Shown here in pieces: positions 40,848-49,541 of a stretch of 64,000 bases of DNA (its first letter is position 1; every line of letters starts with the position of its first letter). The translations under genes were made by a program, and so were the position numbers. The stretch comes from BOG-994 sp049514215 (GTDB lineage: Bacteria; Pseudomonadota; Gammaproteobacteria; Burkholderiales; Burkholderiaceae_D): the NCBI GenBank assembly GCA_049514215.1, contig JBEKVI010000039.1, positions 29,069 to 93,068 of the forward strand, given 5' to 3'. A model generated the notes under the pieces. It worked only from the letters and a program-made list of their open reading frames with translations, ran no database searches and was not told the DNA's origin.

Positions 40848-42842
40848 ATGTCCACCCCCAGCGAAGTCGAGCCCCTCGATAGCGAAGCCGTCGCCGTCCT
40901 TGATGCCCCGCCCGGGGATGCGCCACCGGCGTCGAATGCCTCTCCCGAAGAGAAAGATCTCTACTGGTTCACCCGGGTCTATCAAGGCGACCAGGTTCCG
41001 CAACTGACCCTGCGGGCGGTCGTGATGGGCGCCGTGCTCGGCATGCTGATGTCGGTATCGAACCTGTACACGACGATGAAAGTGGGGTGGTCGTTCGGAG
41101 TCGCCATCACCTCCTGCGTACTCTCCTACGTGCTCTGGAATGGTCTGCGCGCGCTTTCGGGCGGACGCCTGACCGCCATGTCGATCCTCGAGAACAACTG
41201 CATGCAGTCGACCGCATCGGCCGCAGGCGCCTCCACCGGAACGACTATCGCCGTGTGTTTCGGGGCACTTCTGATCCTGGATCCCGCCCACCGCCACTAC
41301 TCCTGGCAGATCGTTGCGGCCTTCACGTTCGCCACCGCGGCCATGGGTGTTTTTCTCGCCATTCCACTCAAACGCCAGCTCATCAATCAGGAGCAGCTGC
41401 CGTTTCCTTCGGGCATCGCGGCTGCCACGACGCTGCGCAGCCTCTACAGCGCGGGTAACGACGCAGCGCACAAGGCTTATGGACTTCTGGTCGGCCTCGC
41501 GGTCGGCGCCGCCGTCGGGATCCTCTCGACGGCCGAGGACCAGTTCGTGGCGTTGGGGAGGTTCTTCACGTGGATGAGGACCAACCTGTTTGACGTTCAC
41601 CTGCCCGACTTGATCCCGGAAAATGGGCTGCGCCTCTTGGCTGGCAAACCCATGGTCGCCTTCGGGTTCGAACCCAGCGTTCTTCTGATTGCCGCTGGGA
41701 TGATCGTGGGGTTGCGGGTCTCGGTATCGATGCTCGCGGCTTCCTCGATTCTGTATCTCTTTTTCGCCCCCTGGCTTCAAGCGATCGATGCCGCCAACGC
41801 GGGTGTGGCCGGCTACGCGGTTTCGATTCCACTGGTGGGCGGCGGCGCTTTCTTTCATCCGGTGCGCTGGGGCCTTTGGGGCGGCACAGCGGTGATGGTG
41901 TTCGCCAGTCTGACTTCGCTTGCGCTCGAATGGCGCACCATCGCGCGCTCGTTCAAAGTCCTGCGCAACAAGGATCGCCTGGCTGGGGGAAATCTGTCGC
42001 TGGAGGAGAAAATGGCCGCCATCGAGGTTCCCAATAGCTGGTTTTTGCTGGGAATCATTCCGATCGGGATCGGCCTTGTGGCAGTGCAGGTCATTGCGTT
42101 TAACATCCACTGGTGGGCGGGGCTCATCGCCGTGGGCATGTCCTTCATTCTCTCGCTCGTCGCCTGTCGCGCAACCGGGGAAACCGACACCACGCCCTTA
42201 GGCGCAATGGGCAAAGTCATGCAGCTGCTCTTCGCCTTCCTCTCTCCTGGCAACACGGTCCACAACGTGGTCTCGGCGGGCGTGGGCGCCAATAGTGCCG
42301 CAGCCTCCGCCGATCTCCTCACCGATCTGAAAAGCGGCTATCTCCTTGGAGCCAATCCGCGAAGGCAGTTCCTGGCCCAGTTCGTCGGCGTGTTCTTCGG
42401 CACCATCGCGATCGTGCCGGCCTGGTATCTCATGATCCCCAACGTCGCCGCGCTCGAGAAGTATCCGTTGCCTGCGACCCAGATCTGGGTCGCCGTGGCC
42501 AAGGTGCTTTCCTCGGGAGTCGACAGCCTTCCGATGTCGGCCCGCATTGCGATCCTGGGGGGGGCGCTCATCGGGATTGTGATTCCTCTTGCCGAGAAGG
42601 CCTTTCCCAAGGCGCGGCCCTATCTGCCCTCGGCGATGGGCGTGGGCCTGGGCTGGGTGGTGTTTTTCAGCAACGCCCTCTCGTTTACGCTTGGGGCGAT
42701 CTTGGTCTGGACCTGGGACAGGATCAATGTTGCGAGCCGGGAGAAGTTCAACTATCCCATCGCCTCGGGGCTGATCGCCGGAGAGTCGATCCTCAAGGCG
42801 GTCATCGCGATGACAGCGACCATTCTCGGATTGGCGAGCTAG
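40848..42842 (+). CDS. OPT-family oligopeptide/metal-chelate transporter
   Basis: A 664-residue membrane protein of the OPT/YSL superfamily, which imports peptides or metal chelates with protons. About 14-16 helices are visible; typical blocks are RAVVMGAVLGMLMSVSNLYT, NNCMQSTASAAGASTGTTIA, LPFPSGIAAATTLRSLYS, GMIVGLRVSVSMLAASS, GKVMQLLFAFLSPGN and AGVGANSAAASADLLTDLKSG. The N-terminal 45 residues are acidic and disordered. AGGAGAAGCGG gives a clear ribosome binding site. It precedes the aldehyde-oxidoreductase-type operon by 69 bases in the same direction and might be co-transcribed, which would fit supply of a metal such as molybdenum or iron only by inference. Confidence 0.9.
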   Translation: MSTPSEVEPLDSEAVAVLDAPPGDAPPASNASPEEKDLYWFTRVYQGDQVPQLTLRAVVMGAVLGMLMSVSNLYTTMKVGWSFGVAITSCVLSYVLWNGLRALSGGRLTAMSILENNCMQSTASAAGASTGTTIAVCFGALLILDPAHRHYSWQIVAAFTFATAAMGVFLAIPLKRQLINQEQLPFPSGIAAATTLRSLYSAGNDAAHKAYGLLVGLAVGAAVGILSTAEDQFVALGRFFTWMRTNLFDVHLPDLIPENGLRLLAGKPMVAFGFEPSVLLIAAGMIVGLRVSVSMLAASSILYLFFAPWLQAIDAANAGVAGYAVSIPLVGGGAFFHPVRWGLWGGTAVMVFASLTSLALEWRTIARSFKVLRNKDRLAGGNLSLEEKMAAIEVPNSWFLLGIIPIGIGLVAVQVIAFNIHWWAGLIAVGMSFILSLVACRATGETDTTPLGAMGKVMQLLFAFLSPGNTVHNVVSAGVGANSAAASADLLTDLKSGYLLGANPRRQFLAQFVGVFFGTIAIVPAWYLMIPNVAALEKYPLPATQIWVAVAKVLSSGVDSLPMSARIAILGGALIGIVIPLAEKAFPKARPYLPSAMGVGLGWVVFFSNALSFTLGAILVWTWDRINVASREKFNYPIASGLIAGESILKAVIAMTATILGLAS

Positions 42843-42911
42843 ACGGCCACACAATGGGGTGGGTACGATCCGTGCGCGCCATGCGGGTCTTGAGCACGCA
42901 TTTCCTTTGTC

Positions 42912-44324
42912 GTGCCACGCCGCGACGAACCCCTCTTCGTGTCCAGAGTCCTTCTGCTTCTTACTTACGTGCCCGCGCCCTTGCAGAAGGCCTGCCCAGG
43001 CGCGCTAGCTAACTTCCTCCTCGTGCGCGCACCGTTCGCGCTCTTATGCGTGTGGACCTTGGTCTGTTCCACGGCGCAGGCGACTGAAGGCGGCAATCTC
43101 CAGGCCCAGGCTAGCGCCGCCTCGCCGGGTCCGGCGAGCGAGGTCGGCGAGGGACAGAGTCTGGCCGCGCTGGGCGCCTGCGGGGCCTGTCATTCGGTGC
43201 CAAACGAGCCCTCCTATTCGGGAGGGCGTCCTTTGCAAACGCCCTACGGCACGATTTACAGCACCAATCTCACGCCCGATCGCGCCACCGGGATCGGTAA
43301 CTGGTCCTACGATACCTTTGCGCGCGCCATGCGCGAGGGCATCGGAGCCGACGGCCAGCGCCTTTATCCCGCGTTTCCTTACGATCATTTCACGCTCACG
43401 CGCGAGGAGGACTTAAAGGCGCTCTACGCGTTTTTGTTCTCGCTTGAACCAGTGCCTAAGACGGTGCCCGCCAACCGGCTCGACTTCCCCTGGAACGTAA
43501 GGCAACTGCTGGCGATCTGGGATGCGCTCTATCTGAAGCCAGGGACATTCGAAGCCGATACCACAAAGAGCGCGAATTACAATCGCGGCTCCTATCTGGT
43601 GCAATCCTTGGGCCATTGCGGAAGCTGCCATACCCCGCGCAACGTGTTTGGCGCCGAGGATCGCGGCTCCGTGCTTTCAGGCGCACGCCTCGAAGGCTGG
43701 TATGCCCCGGCCCTGAATGCCCAATCGCCGTCGCCTGCGCCGTGGAGCGCAAAGCAGATGACGCAATATCTGCGCGAGGGCATCGCCCCCGATCACGCCA
43801 TGGCCGCAGGTCCGATGCAATCGGTCGTAGCGAGCCTGCAAGAGGCGAGCCAAGACGACGTCGCCGCCATGGCGGTCTATCTGACTTCGCTTATGAACGC
43901 AGTCGAGGCGAGCCAGAGGCGGCAATGGCAGGACAATGCCGAGCGCGCCTCGCGGGGTCTTCTGAACTCGCCGGCGCCCGAGGCTCGCGTCACCCGGGAG
44001 GGGGCCGCGGTCTATGCAGGCAGCTGCGCGACGTGTCATGAGCAGGGCCGTCTTGCCTCATCGAGCAGTGGCCTGCCGCTCCCCCTGGCGATCGCTTTGT
44101 ATGATCCGGACCCGCGCAGCTTCCTGCGGATCGTCCGGGAGGGGATCAATCCGCTGCCAGGCGAGCGCGGCCGCTGGATGCCGGCCTTTGACGGCCTTTT
44201 GACGAAGGAGGAACTCAAGGCGCTTGCCACCTATCTCAGACGATACGCCGCGGCGTTGCCAGAATGGTCCGATTTCGACCGAGCCATCGAAGACAGTAGC
44301 GTCGAAAGGCCCCCCGTCCCATGA
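42912..44324 (+). CDS. Triheme c-type cytochrome subunit of a periplasmic oxidoreductase
   Basis: A protein of up to 470 residues with a signal peptide (FLLVRAPFALLCVWTLVCSTAQA) and three heme c motifs, CGACH, CGSCH and CATCH, each followed by a distal Met region. This is the membrane-associated cytochrome subunit of the periplasmic alcohol/aldehyde dehydrogenase family, passing electrons to the respiratory chain. GTG at 42912 is the longest start; GTG at 43023 just before the signal peptide is more natural, but neither has a ribosome binding site. It overlaps the next subunit by four bases (ATGA), which also overlaps the third, so the three are stoichiometrically linked. Confidence 0.88.
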   Translation: MPRRDEPLFVSRVLLLLTYVPAPLQKACPGALANFLLVRAPFALLCVWTLVCSTAQATEGGNLQAQASAASPGPASEVGEGQSLAALGACGACHSVPNEPSYSGGRPLQTPYGTIYSTNLTPDRATGIGNWSYDTFARAMREGIGADGQRLYPAFPYDHFTLTREEDLKALYAFLFSLEPVPKTVPANRLDFPWNVRQLLAIWDALYLKPGTFEADTTKSANYNRGSYLVQSLGHCGSCHTPRNVFGAEDRGSVLSGARLEGWYAPALNAQSPSPAPWSAKQMTQYLREGIAPDHAMAAGPMQSVVASLQEASQDDVAAMAVYLTSLMNAVEASQRRQWQDNAERASRGLLNSPAPEARVTREGAAVYAGSCATCHEQGRLASSSSGLPLPLAIALYDPDPRSFLRIVREGINPLPGERGRWMPAFDGLLTKEELKALATYLRRYAAALPEWSDFDRAIEDSSVERPPVP

Positions 44325-44791
44325 GCATCTTCAAGCTGAAGGTCAACGAACTGACAAGACAGGTCGATGTCGACCCGGCGACGCCGCTTCTGTACGTATT
44401 GCGCGAGGATCTCGGCTTATCGGCTGCGAAGTTTGGCTGCGGCTTGGGTCAGTGCGGCGCCTGCACCGTCATGGTGGACGGCGATGCGAGCTTTTCGTGT
44501 CTGCTGCCCGTGGCCATGGTGGGTACGCGCGCCGTAAGAACGGTCGAAGGCCTCGGTACGGTCGGCAACCCGGGAGCTGTGCAACGCGCCTTTTTTGAGG
44601 AACAGGCGGCGCAATGTGGTTACTGCATCGCCGGCATGATGATGCGCGCCCAGGCTCTCCTCGAGAAGAACCCCCGCCCGACGGATGCAGAGATCCGTCG
44701 CCACATGGCGGTGAACCTGTGTCGTTGCGGGACCCATCTGCGCATCTTGCGCGCGGTGCGCCGCGCGGCCACGCTCTTGCAGGGCACATGA
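44321..44791 (+). CDS. [2Fe-2S] subunit of aldehyde oxidoreductase / isoquinoline 1-oxidoreductase type
   Basis: A 156-residue small subunit of the xanthine-oxidase family with two [2Fe-2S] clusters: an N-terminal plant-type cluster CGLGQCGACTVMVDGD...C, and a C-terminal helical-bundle cluster CGYCIAGM with NLCRCGTH. It transfers electrons from the molybdenum centre to cytochrome c. No signal peptide, so it should be exported folded with the large subunit by the Tat system. Overlaps both neighbours by four bases. Confidence 0.94.
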   Translation: MSIFKLKVNELTRQVDVDPATPLLYVLREDLGLSAAKFGCGLGQCGACTVMVDGDASFSCLLPVAMVGTRAVRTVEGLGTVGNPGAVQRAFFEEQAAQCGYCIAGMMMRAQALLEKNPRPTDAEIRRHMAVNLCRCGTHLRILRAVRRAATLLQGT

Positions 44792-47022
44792 AGCGCCGTG
44801 AATTCCTCATGACGGGCGGCGCCGTCATCGTCGCCTACGCCTCCGGGGCGCGGCCGCAAGAGGGCCCCGCGCCCCAACCGCAGGCCGGCGGCGGGCGAGC
44901 TGCGCTCGCCGGAAGTCTCAAGACCGAGCCTTATCTGGACGGCTGGATTCGCATCGACGCCCAAGGTATTGCCACGGTCATGACGGGGAAGGCGGAGCTC
45001 GGCCAAGGCATCAAGACAGCGCTCATCCAGATTGCCGCAGAGGAGCTGGTTCTTCCCACTGAAAATATCGTGCTGGTGACAGCCGATACCGAACTGACGG
45101 CCAACGAAGGCTACACTTCGGGCAGCCATTCGATGCAAGACAGCGGCACGGCGATCCGTCACGCCGCAGCGCAAGTCCGCGGCATCTTGGTCAGCCTCGC
45201 TGCCCAACGCTGGTCCGTCCCGGAATCCACGTTGCGCGTCGAAAACGGCGTCGTTCATTCCGATGGGGAAAGCGTGGGTTATGGCGAACTCGTCAAGGGC
45301 CAGACGCTGCACGTCCAGGCAAAGCCTCAGAGCCCATTGCGCGATCCTTCCAGTCACACGATCATGGGATCGCCGATGCCGCGCGTCGATATCCCGGCCA
45401 AGCTCACGGGAGGTCGGGCCTACGTGCAGGACCTTCGCCTCGAGGGCATGCTGCACGGACGCATCGCGCGTCCCCAAAGTCGCCACGCCCAACTGGTGGG
45501 CGTGGACATCGACGCTGTGGCCGCGCGCGCGGGCGTCGTGAAAGTCGTGCGTGACGGCCGCTTCTTAGGTGTGGTCGCGGCGCGTGAATTTCAGGCCGTG
45601 CAGGCGGTACGCGCGCTCTCCGGGGCCGCGCGCTGGACCGAGGATGACGCGGACCTGCCGCCGCCGGAGGCGCTCTATGAGTCGCTGCGGAGCGCTCCAC
45701 GAGACGACTACACCATCCTCGAGCGCGGGGATGTGCGCATCGAGTCGCCCCTGACGATGGCCGCATCCTATGCGCGGCCTTATCAAATGCATGCCTCGAT
45801 CGGGCCTTCGTGCGCGGTGGCCCAATGGGTCGACGGCAAGATGACCGTCTGGACCCACACCCAGGGTGTCTATCCGCTGCGGCATGCCTTAGCCGAAATG
45901 CTGCGGCTCTCCGATTCCGCCGTGCACTGCATTCATCAGGAAGGCTCCGGTTGCTATGGCCACAACGGTGCCGATGACGTCGCCGCCGACGCCGCGCTCC
46001 TCGCGCGCGCCGTGCCGGGACGTCCCGTGCGGGTTCAATGGATGCGCGAGGAAGAGCATGCCTGGGAGCCCTACGGGCCGCCCATGCTGGCCGACGTGCG
46101 CGCGGGACTCGATGAGAAAGGGCAGATCGCGACCTGGCAGTACGCCGTCTTTAGCAACACGCACACGACGCGTCCCGGCGCTGCTGGAGACCTATTGGCC
46201 GCAACGCACCTGGCCGAGCCTTTTGCGGCGTCGACGCCCAAACCCATTCCCCAACCGGAGGGCGGGGGCGATCGCAATGCCATCCCGCTCTACGATTTGC
46301 CCAATGCCCGCGTCGTGCATCACTTCCTGCCGAACATGCCGGTGCGGGTCTCGGCGATGCGATCGCTCGGAGCTTATGTGAACGTCTTTGCGATCGAGAG
46401 CTTCATGGACGAGCTCGCCAGTGCCGCGCGCTCCGATCCGGTCGCCTTTCGCTTGCGCCATCTGCGCGATGATCGGGCAAGAGAGGTCATCGAGCTCGCC
46501 GCCGGCCGCTTCCGATGGAACCGCTCTGAGCGTAAGCCCGGACGCGGACGCGGCTTTGCGTTTGCCCGCTACAAGAACCTCGGCGCCTATGCCGCCATCG
46601 CGCTTGAGGTGGAAGTCGCCCGCGACAGCGGGGCCGTGCGCGTGGTGCGCGCCGTGGCCGCGGTCGACAGTGGTGAAGTCGTCAATCCGGACGGCATTCG
46701 CAACCAGATCGAAGGCGGGATCGTCCAGTCAGCAAGCTGGTCGACGCTCGAAGAGGTCACCTTCGACCGGCTGCGGGTGACGAGCCTCGATTGGGCCCAG
46801 TATCCGATTCTTCGGTTTCCCCAAGTACCCGATGAAGTCGAGGTCCATATCATCGACCGGGTGGGGCAGCCTTTTTTGGGTACCGGAGAGGCTTCGCAAG
46901 GACCCACCGCGGCTGCGATCGCCAACGCGGTCTTCGATGCGACGGGCGTGCGTGTTCGCGAGCTGCCTTTTTCCCGGGAGCGCATGCGTCGTGCGCTCGC
47001 AGGCTCGCAAGGGGCGGCCTAA
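44788..47022 (+). CDS. Molybdopterin-binding large subunit, aldehyde dehydrogenase / isoquinoline 1-oxidoreductase beta type
   Basis: A 744-residue molybdenum hydroxylase subunit. The N-terminus MKRREFLMTGGAVIVAYASG carries a twin-arginine signal of the RRxFL type. The cofactor-binding and substrate regions appear as KAELGQGIKTALIQIAAEEL, SGSHSMQDSGTAIRHAAAQ, PVRVSAMRSLGAYVNVFAIE and GTGEASQGPTAAAIANAV, with the Glu near the C-terminus that acts as base in this family. It should oxidise aldehydes or N-heterocycles in the periplasm, delivering electrons through the [2Fe-2S] subunit to the triheme cytochrome. Unlike xanthine dehydrogenases it has no separate FAD subunit. Substrate unproven. Confidence 0.93.
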   Translation: MKRREFLMTGGAVIVAYASGARPQEGPAPQPQAGGGRAALAGSLKTEPYLDGWIRIDAQGIATVMTGKAELGQGIKTALIQIAAEELVLPTENIVLVTADTELTANEGYTSGSHSMQDSGTAIRHAAAQVRGILVSLAAQRWSVPESTLRVENGVVHSDGESVGYGELVKGQTLHVQAKPQSPLRDPSSHTIMGSPMPRVDIPAKLTGGRAYVQDLRLEGMLHGRIARPQSRHAQLVGVDIDAVAARAGVVKVVRDGRFLGVVAAREFQAVQAVRALSGAARWTEDDADLPPPEALYESLRSAPRDDYTILERGDVRIESPLTMAASYARPYQMHASIGPSCAVAQWVDGKMTVWTHTQGVYPLRHALAEMLRLSDSAVHCIHQEGSGCYGHNGADDVAADAALLARAVPGRPVRVQWMREEEHAWEPYGPPMLADVRAGLDEKGQIATWQYAVFSNTHTTRPGAAGDLLAATHLAEPFAASTPKPIPQPEGGGDRNAIPLYDLPNARVVHHFLPNMPVRVSAMRSLGAYVNVFAIESFMDELASAARSDPVAFRLRHLRDDRAREVIELAAGRFRWNRSERKPGRGRGFAFARYKNLGAYAAIALEVEVARDSGAVRVVRAVAAVDSGEVVNPDGIRNQIEGGIVQSASWSTLEEVTFDRLRVTSLDWAQYPILRFPQVPDEVEVHIIDRVGQPFLGTGEASQGPTAAAIANAVFDATGVRVRELPFSRERMRRALAGSQGAA

Positions 47023-47156
47023 GGACGCGCAATCTCGATTCTTCGTGGATGTGTCCCCAAGACGCGAACCGAGGGCGGTGACAGAAAACGCTCCCCCTTT
47101 CGAATTGCGGGACAAGCGCGTAACCTCGCGGGTGTCGTTAACTTGCCAGGGATACG

Positions 47157-47411
47157 ATGAAAAGCCTTCTGATGGGTCTGTCGATACCCGTGGTCTGGAT
47201 TGTCTACGAGATCTGGGCCAAGCAGACCAAAACGGTCCGCAGGGACGATGGGGTGACGGGTGCGCCGGGGTTGGGCGAGAGCGACGTGCGTCGCGACTTG
47301 CGTCAGTTAAGAGAAGAAATCGAGAATCTCGTCTTTACGACCAAGATCCTGTGCGGGCTGCTCTCGCTGGTCCTCTTGGGACTCCTCTTGATCTCGCTGA
47401 AGGTCGATTGA
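47157..47411 (+). CDS. Small two-helix membrane protein, unknown function
   Basis: An 84-residue protein with an N-terminal hydrophobic helix (SLLMGLSIPVVWIVYEIW), a charged middle that reads as a coiled coil (DVRRDLRQLREEIENL) and a C-terminal helix (ILCGLLSLVLLGLLLIS). The pattern is that of an inner-membrane hairpin with a short cytoplasmic coil. A CCAGGG sequence precedes the ATG by six bases. I recognise no family. It follows the oxidoreductase genes by 134 bases and may be transcribed separately. Confidence 0.65.
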   Translation: MKSLLMGLSIPVVWIVYEIWAKQTKTVRRDDGVTGAPGLGESDVRRDLRQLREEIENLVFTTKILCGLLSLVLLGLLLISLKVD

Positions 47412-47540
47412 CTCTCAGCGCAGGAAAGAGGGATCAGCCCTGCGTCACGTACTTCCTGCCCCCAGGCGCGACAGGTTAACGCGCTAGGGCATCTCTTCTA
47501 GCCCGATCGCGGGGGGCTCAACGGGCGCTGTGACGGAAGC

Positions 47541-47714
47541 TTACTCCGTTGCGCCCCACTCGCTGTGATTGGGCTTGGCCACCGTCCAGGCGAGCCGGAA
47601 TTCCTCGAAAAAGGGTCCGGAGACCGCAAAGGCGAGCTGCGCAATCAGCGCTCCAGCACACACCACGGTAGTCCATCTTGAAACGGCAGCTTCTCTCTCG
47701 GGTTCGGGGGACAT
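47541..47714 (-). CDS. Possible small membrane protein
   Basis: A 57-residue frame, MSPEPEREAAVSRWTTVVCA with one hydrophobic helix (TTVVCAGALIAQLAFAVSGPF) and a short polar tail ending SEWGATE. GAGG lies six bases before the ATG at 47714, and there is an alternative start four codons further upstream. No homologue comes to mind; accepted because of the ribosome binding site, the orderly single-helix design and the similar neighbour at 47795. Confidence 0.5.
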   Translation of the reverse strand: MSPEPEREAAVSRWTTVVCAGALIAQLAFAVSGPFFEEFRLAWTVAKPNHSEWGATE

Positions 47715-47794
47715 GATCGGCCTCAATTCTTCAGTCGGTGCCTTCGGGCAGCCACGCTGACTGCGGCCGCGATCAGGCCTCTGACGTCGGGCTT

Positions 47795-47923
47795 TTAAGC
47801 GCTGACCGCGCCAAACATGTCCTGAAACGCGGCAAAGCCGATGGAGCCCAGAACCACGACGACGATTAAGGCGCCCAGAACGTTGTCAATGCGAGTCGGG
47901 CTGGTTTCGCGGTAGTTTTTCAT
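47795..47923 (-). CDS. Very small membrane protein
   Basis: A 42-residue frame, MKNYRETSPTRIDNVLGALI followed by a hydrophobic VVVVLGSIGFAAF and ending MFGAVSA. AGGAGA with a six-base spacing stands before the ATG, a strong ribosome binding site. One transmembrane helix with positive N-terminus, so the C-terminus is probably periplasmic. No family recognised. It is first in a possible pair with the 57-residue gene further along the minus strand, separated by 80 bases. Confidence 0.65.
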   Translation of the reverse strand: MKNYRETSPTRIDNVLGALIVVVVLGSIGFAAFQDMFGAVSA

Positions 47924-48140
47924 GATCTTCTCCTGGTGAGCGGGTTAGGTTGGATCTCGTAAGGTGTTGCAGCAGGCAAGCTCACTATAGGTCTGAGCCG
48001 GAGACAGCGTGAGGAAGAAGTTCGCGCGGATTTCGTGAATTTTTAACACGGCTTCAAGCAGTGCCGTCGGCCATGCGAGGCAGCCTGGCCATAGGCCAAG
48101 CCGCGCTCTGAAGCCCTACCCGAGGCGTCCCCGGGGCAGT

Positions 48141-49328
48141 TCAGATGGCCTTGGCGTGCCTTAGCTGGGCAATCGCCTCGGGGCTTTCGCCCAACTCGGC
48201 GAGGATGGCGTCGGTGTGGGCCCCGAGTTGCGGAATCGGGTCCATGCGGTAGTCGAACTGGTCATTTGCGCCTGGCGGCAAGAGGGCCGGGATCGCACCG
48301 ACTGTGGAGTCCACTTCGACAAAGCGTTGCCGCGCGGCAAGCTGAGGATGCTTCCAGACATCGGCCATGGAATTCATCTGGGCGTTGGCGATCTGGGCCC
48401 GCTCGAGGCGCTCTACGACCGCTTCGGCCGAAAGACGGGCAAAGGTCGCAAGGATGATGGCCTTTAGCTCGGCGCGGTTGAGGTGACGTTTGGCGTTGGC
48501 GTCAAAGCGCGGATCAGTCGCAAGCTCGGGTGCTTCTAGAACCCCGCTGCAAAACGCGGCCCACTCGCGCTCGTTTTGCAGGCCCAGCATCACGGTCTTT
48601 CCGTCACCCGCGAGGAAGGGTCCATAGGGATAGATGGTGGCATGTGCGGCTCCCGTGCGCTCGGGCGGAGCTGCACCGTCGAACGCATAGTAGAGTGGGT
48701 AGCTCATCCATTCGGTGAGGGCTTCGAGCATCGAAACCTCGATATGCGCACCGGTCTTGGTGCGGGTTCTTTGAAAGAGTGCGGCAAGAATGCTCGTATA
48801 GGCGTACATGCCGGCGGCGATATCGGCAATCGAGCAGCCGGCTTTGACCGGATCTTCGGGCGTGCCCGTGACCGAGAGAAATCCGGCCTCGCTTTGAATC
48901 AGAAGATCGTAGGCTTTCTTGTCCCGATAAGGACCATCGGACCCGTAGCCGGAGATATCACACACGATGAGTTCCGGCTTGGCGCTCCTGAGCGTGCCCG
49001 CCGAAAGTCCCATCCGCTCGGTGGCGCCAGGAGCAAGATTCTGGACGACGACATCGGATGAGGAGATGAGGCGCTTTAGGATCGCGAGCGCATCGGGCTT
49101 TTTCAGATCAAGGGTCAGGCTCTCCTTGGACCGATTCACCCAGACGAAGTGGGAACACAGCCCTGCGACCCGCGTATCGTAGTCGCGCGCGAAATCGCCG
49201 ACTTCCGGTCTTTCAATCTTGATCACGCGCGCACCCAGATCGGCCAGGTGGCGGGTGCACAAAGGGGCCGCGATCGCATGCTCGAGGGCAACGACCTGGA
49301 TTCCATCGAGGGGGCGCGGACGGCTCAT
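48141..49328 (-). CDS. Class III (CaiB/BaiF) CoA-transferase
   Basis: A 395-residue enzyme of the family III CoA-transferases. MSRPRPLDGIQVVALEHAIA starts the Rossmann part, LGARVIKIERPEVGDFARDY carries the CoA-binding region, DLKKPDALAILKRLI the linker, and ISGYGSDGPYRDKKAYDLLI the nucleophile: D141 corresponds to the catalytic aspartate of formyl-CoA transferase. Such enzymes move CoA between dicarboxylic or hydroxy acids; exact acids cannot be inferred. The ATG at 49328 is used because the domain starts there; the frame continues 18 codons upstream without a start signal. Divergent from the phosphodiester ABC operon. Confidence 0.9.
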   Translation of the reverse strand: MSRPRPLDGIQVVALEHAIAAPLCTRHLADLGARVIKIERPEVGDFARDYDTRVAGLCSHFVWVNRSKESLTLDLKKPDALAILKRLISSSDVVVQNLAPGATERMGLSAGTLRSAKPELIVCDISGYGSDGPYRDKKAYDLLIQSEAGFLSVTGTPEDPVKAGCSIADIAAGMYAYTSILAALFQRTRTKTGAHIEVSMLEALTEWMSYPLYYAFDGAAPPERTGAAHATIYPYGPFLAGDGKTVMLGLQNEREWAAFCSGVLEAPELATDPRFDANAKRHLNRAELKAIILATFARLSAEAVVERLERAQIANAQMNSMADVWKHPQLAARQRFVEVDSTVGAIPALLPPGANDQFDYRMDPIPQLGAHTDAILAELGESPEAIAQLRHAKAI

Positions 49329-49541
49329 GGCAACGATGCGCTGGGGTCTTTCACGGTTTACGCGAATCAAAGTGTAACCCAACGGGCCGACCTCCCCGTG
49401 CGCTCGCGCTTCGAGGGCGACTTGTCAGCGCGGGCTTGAATGCGCCAGAATCCGGCACAGCCGTGCCTTTGCCTTGCGCGCGGTCATCCTCCTGCAACGT
49501 GGGAATGATGTAGTCCGAGGTTTACCCAATGAGGAAGAGCC

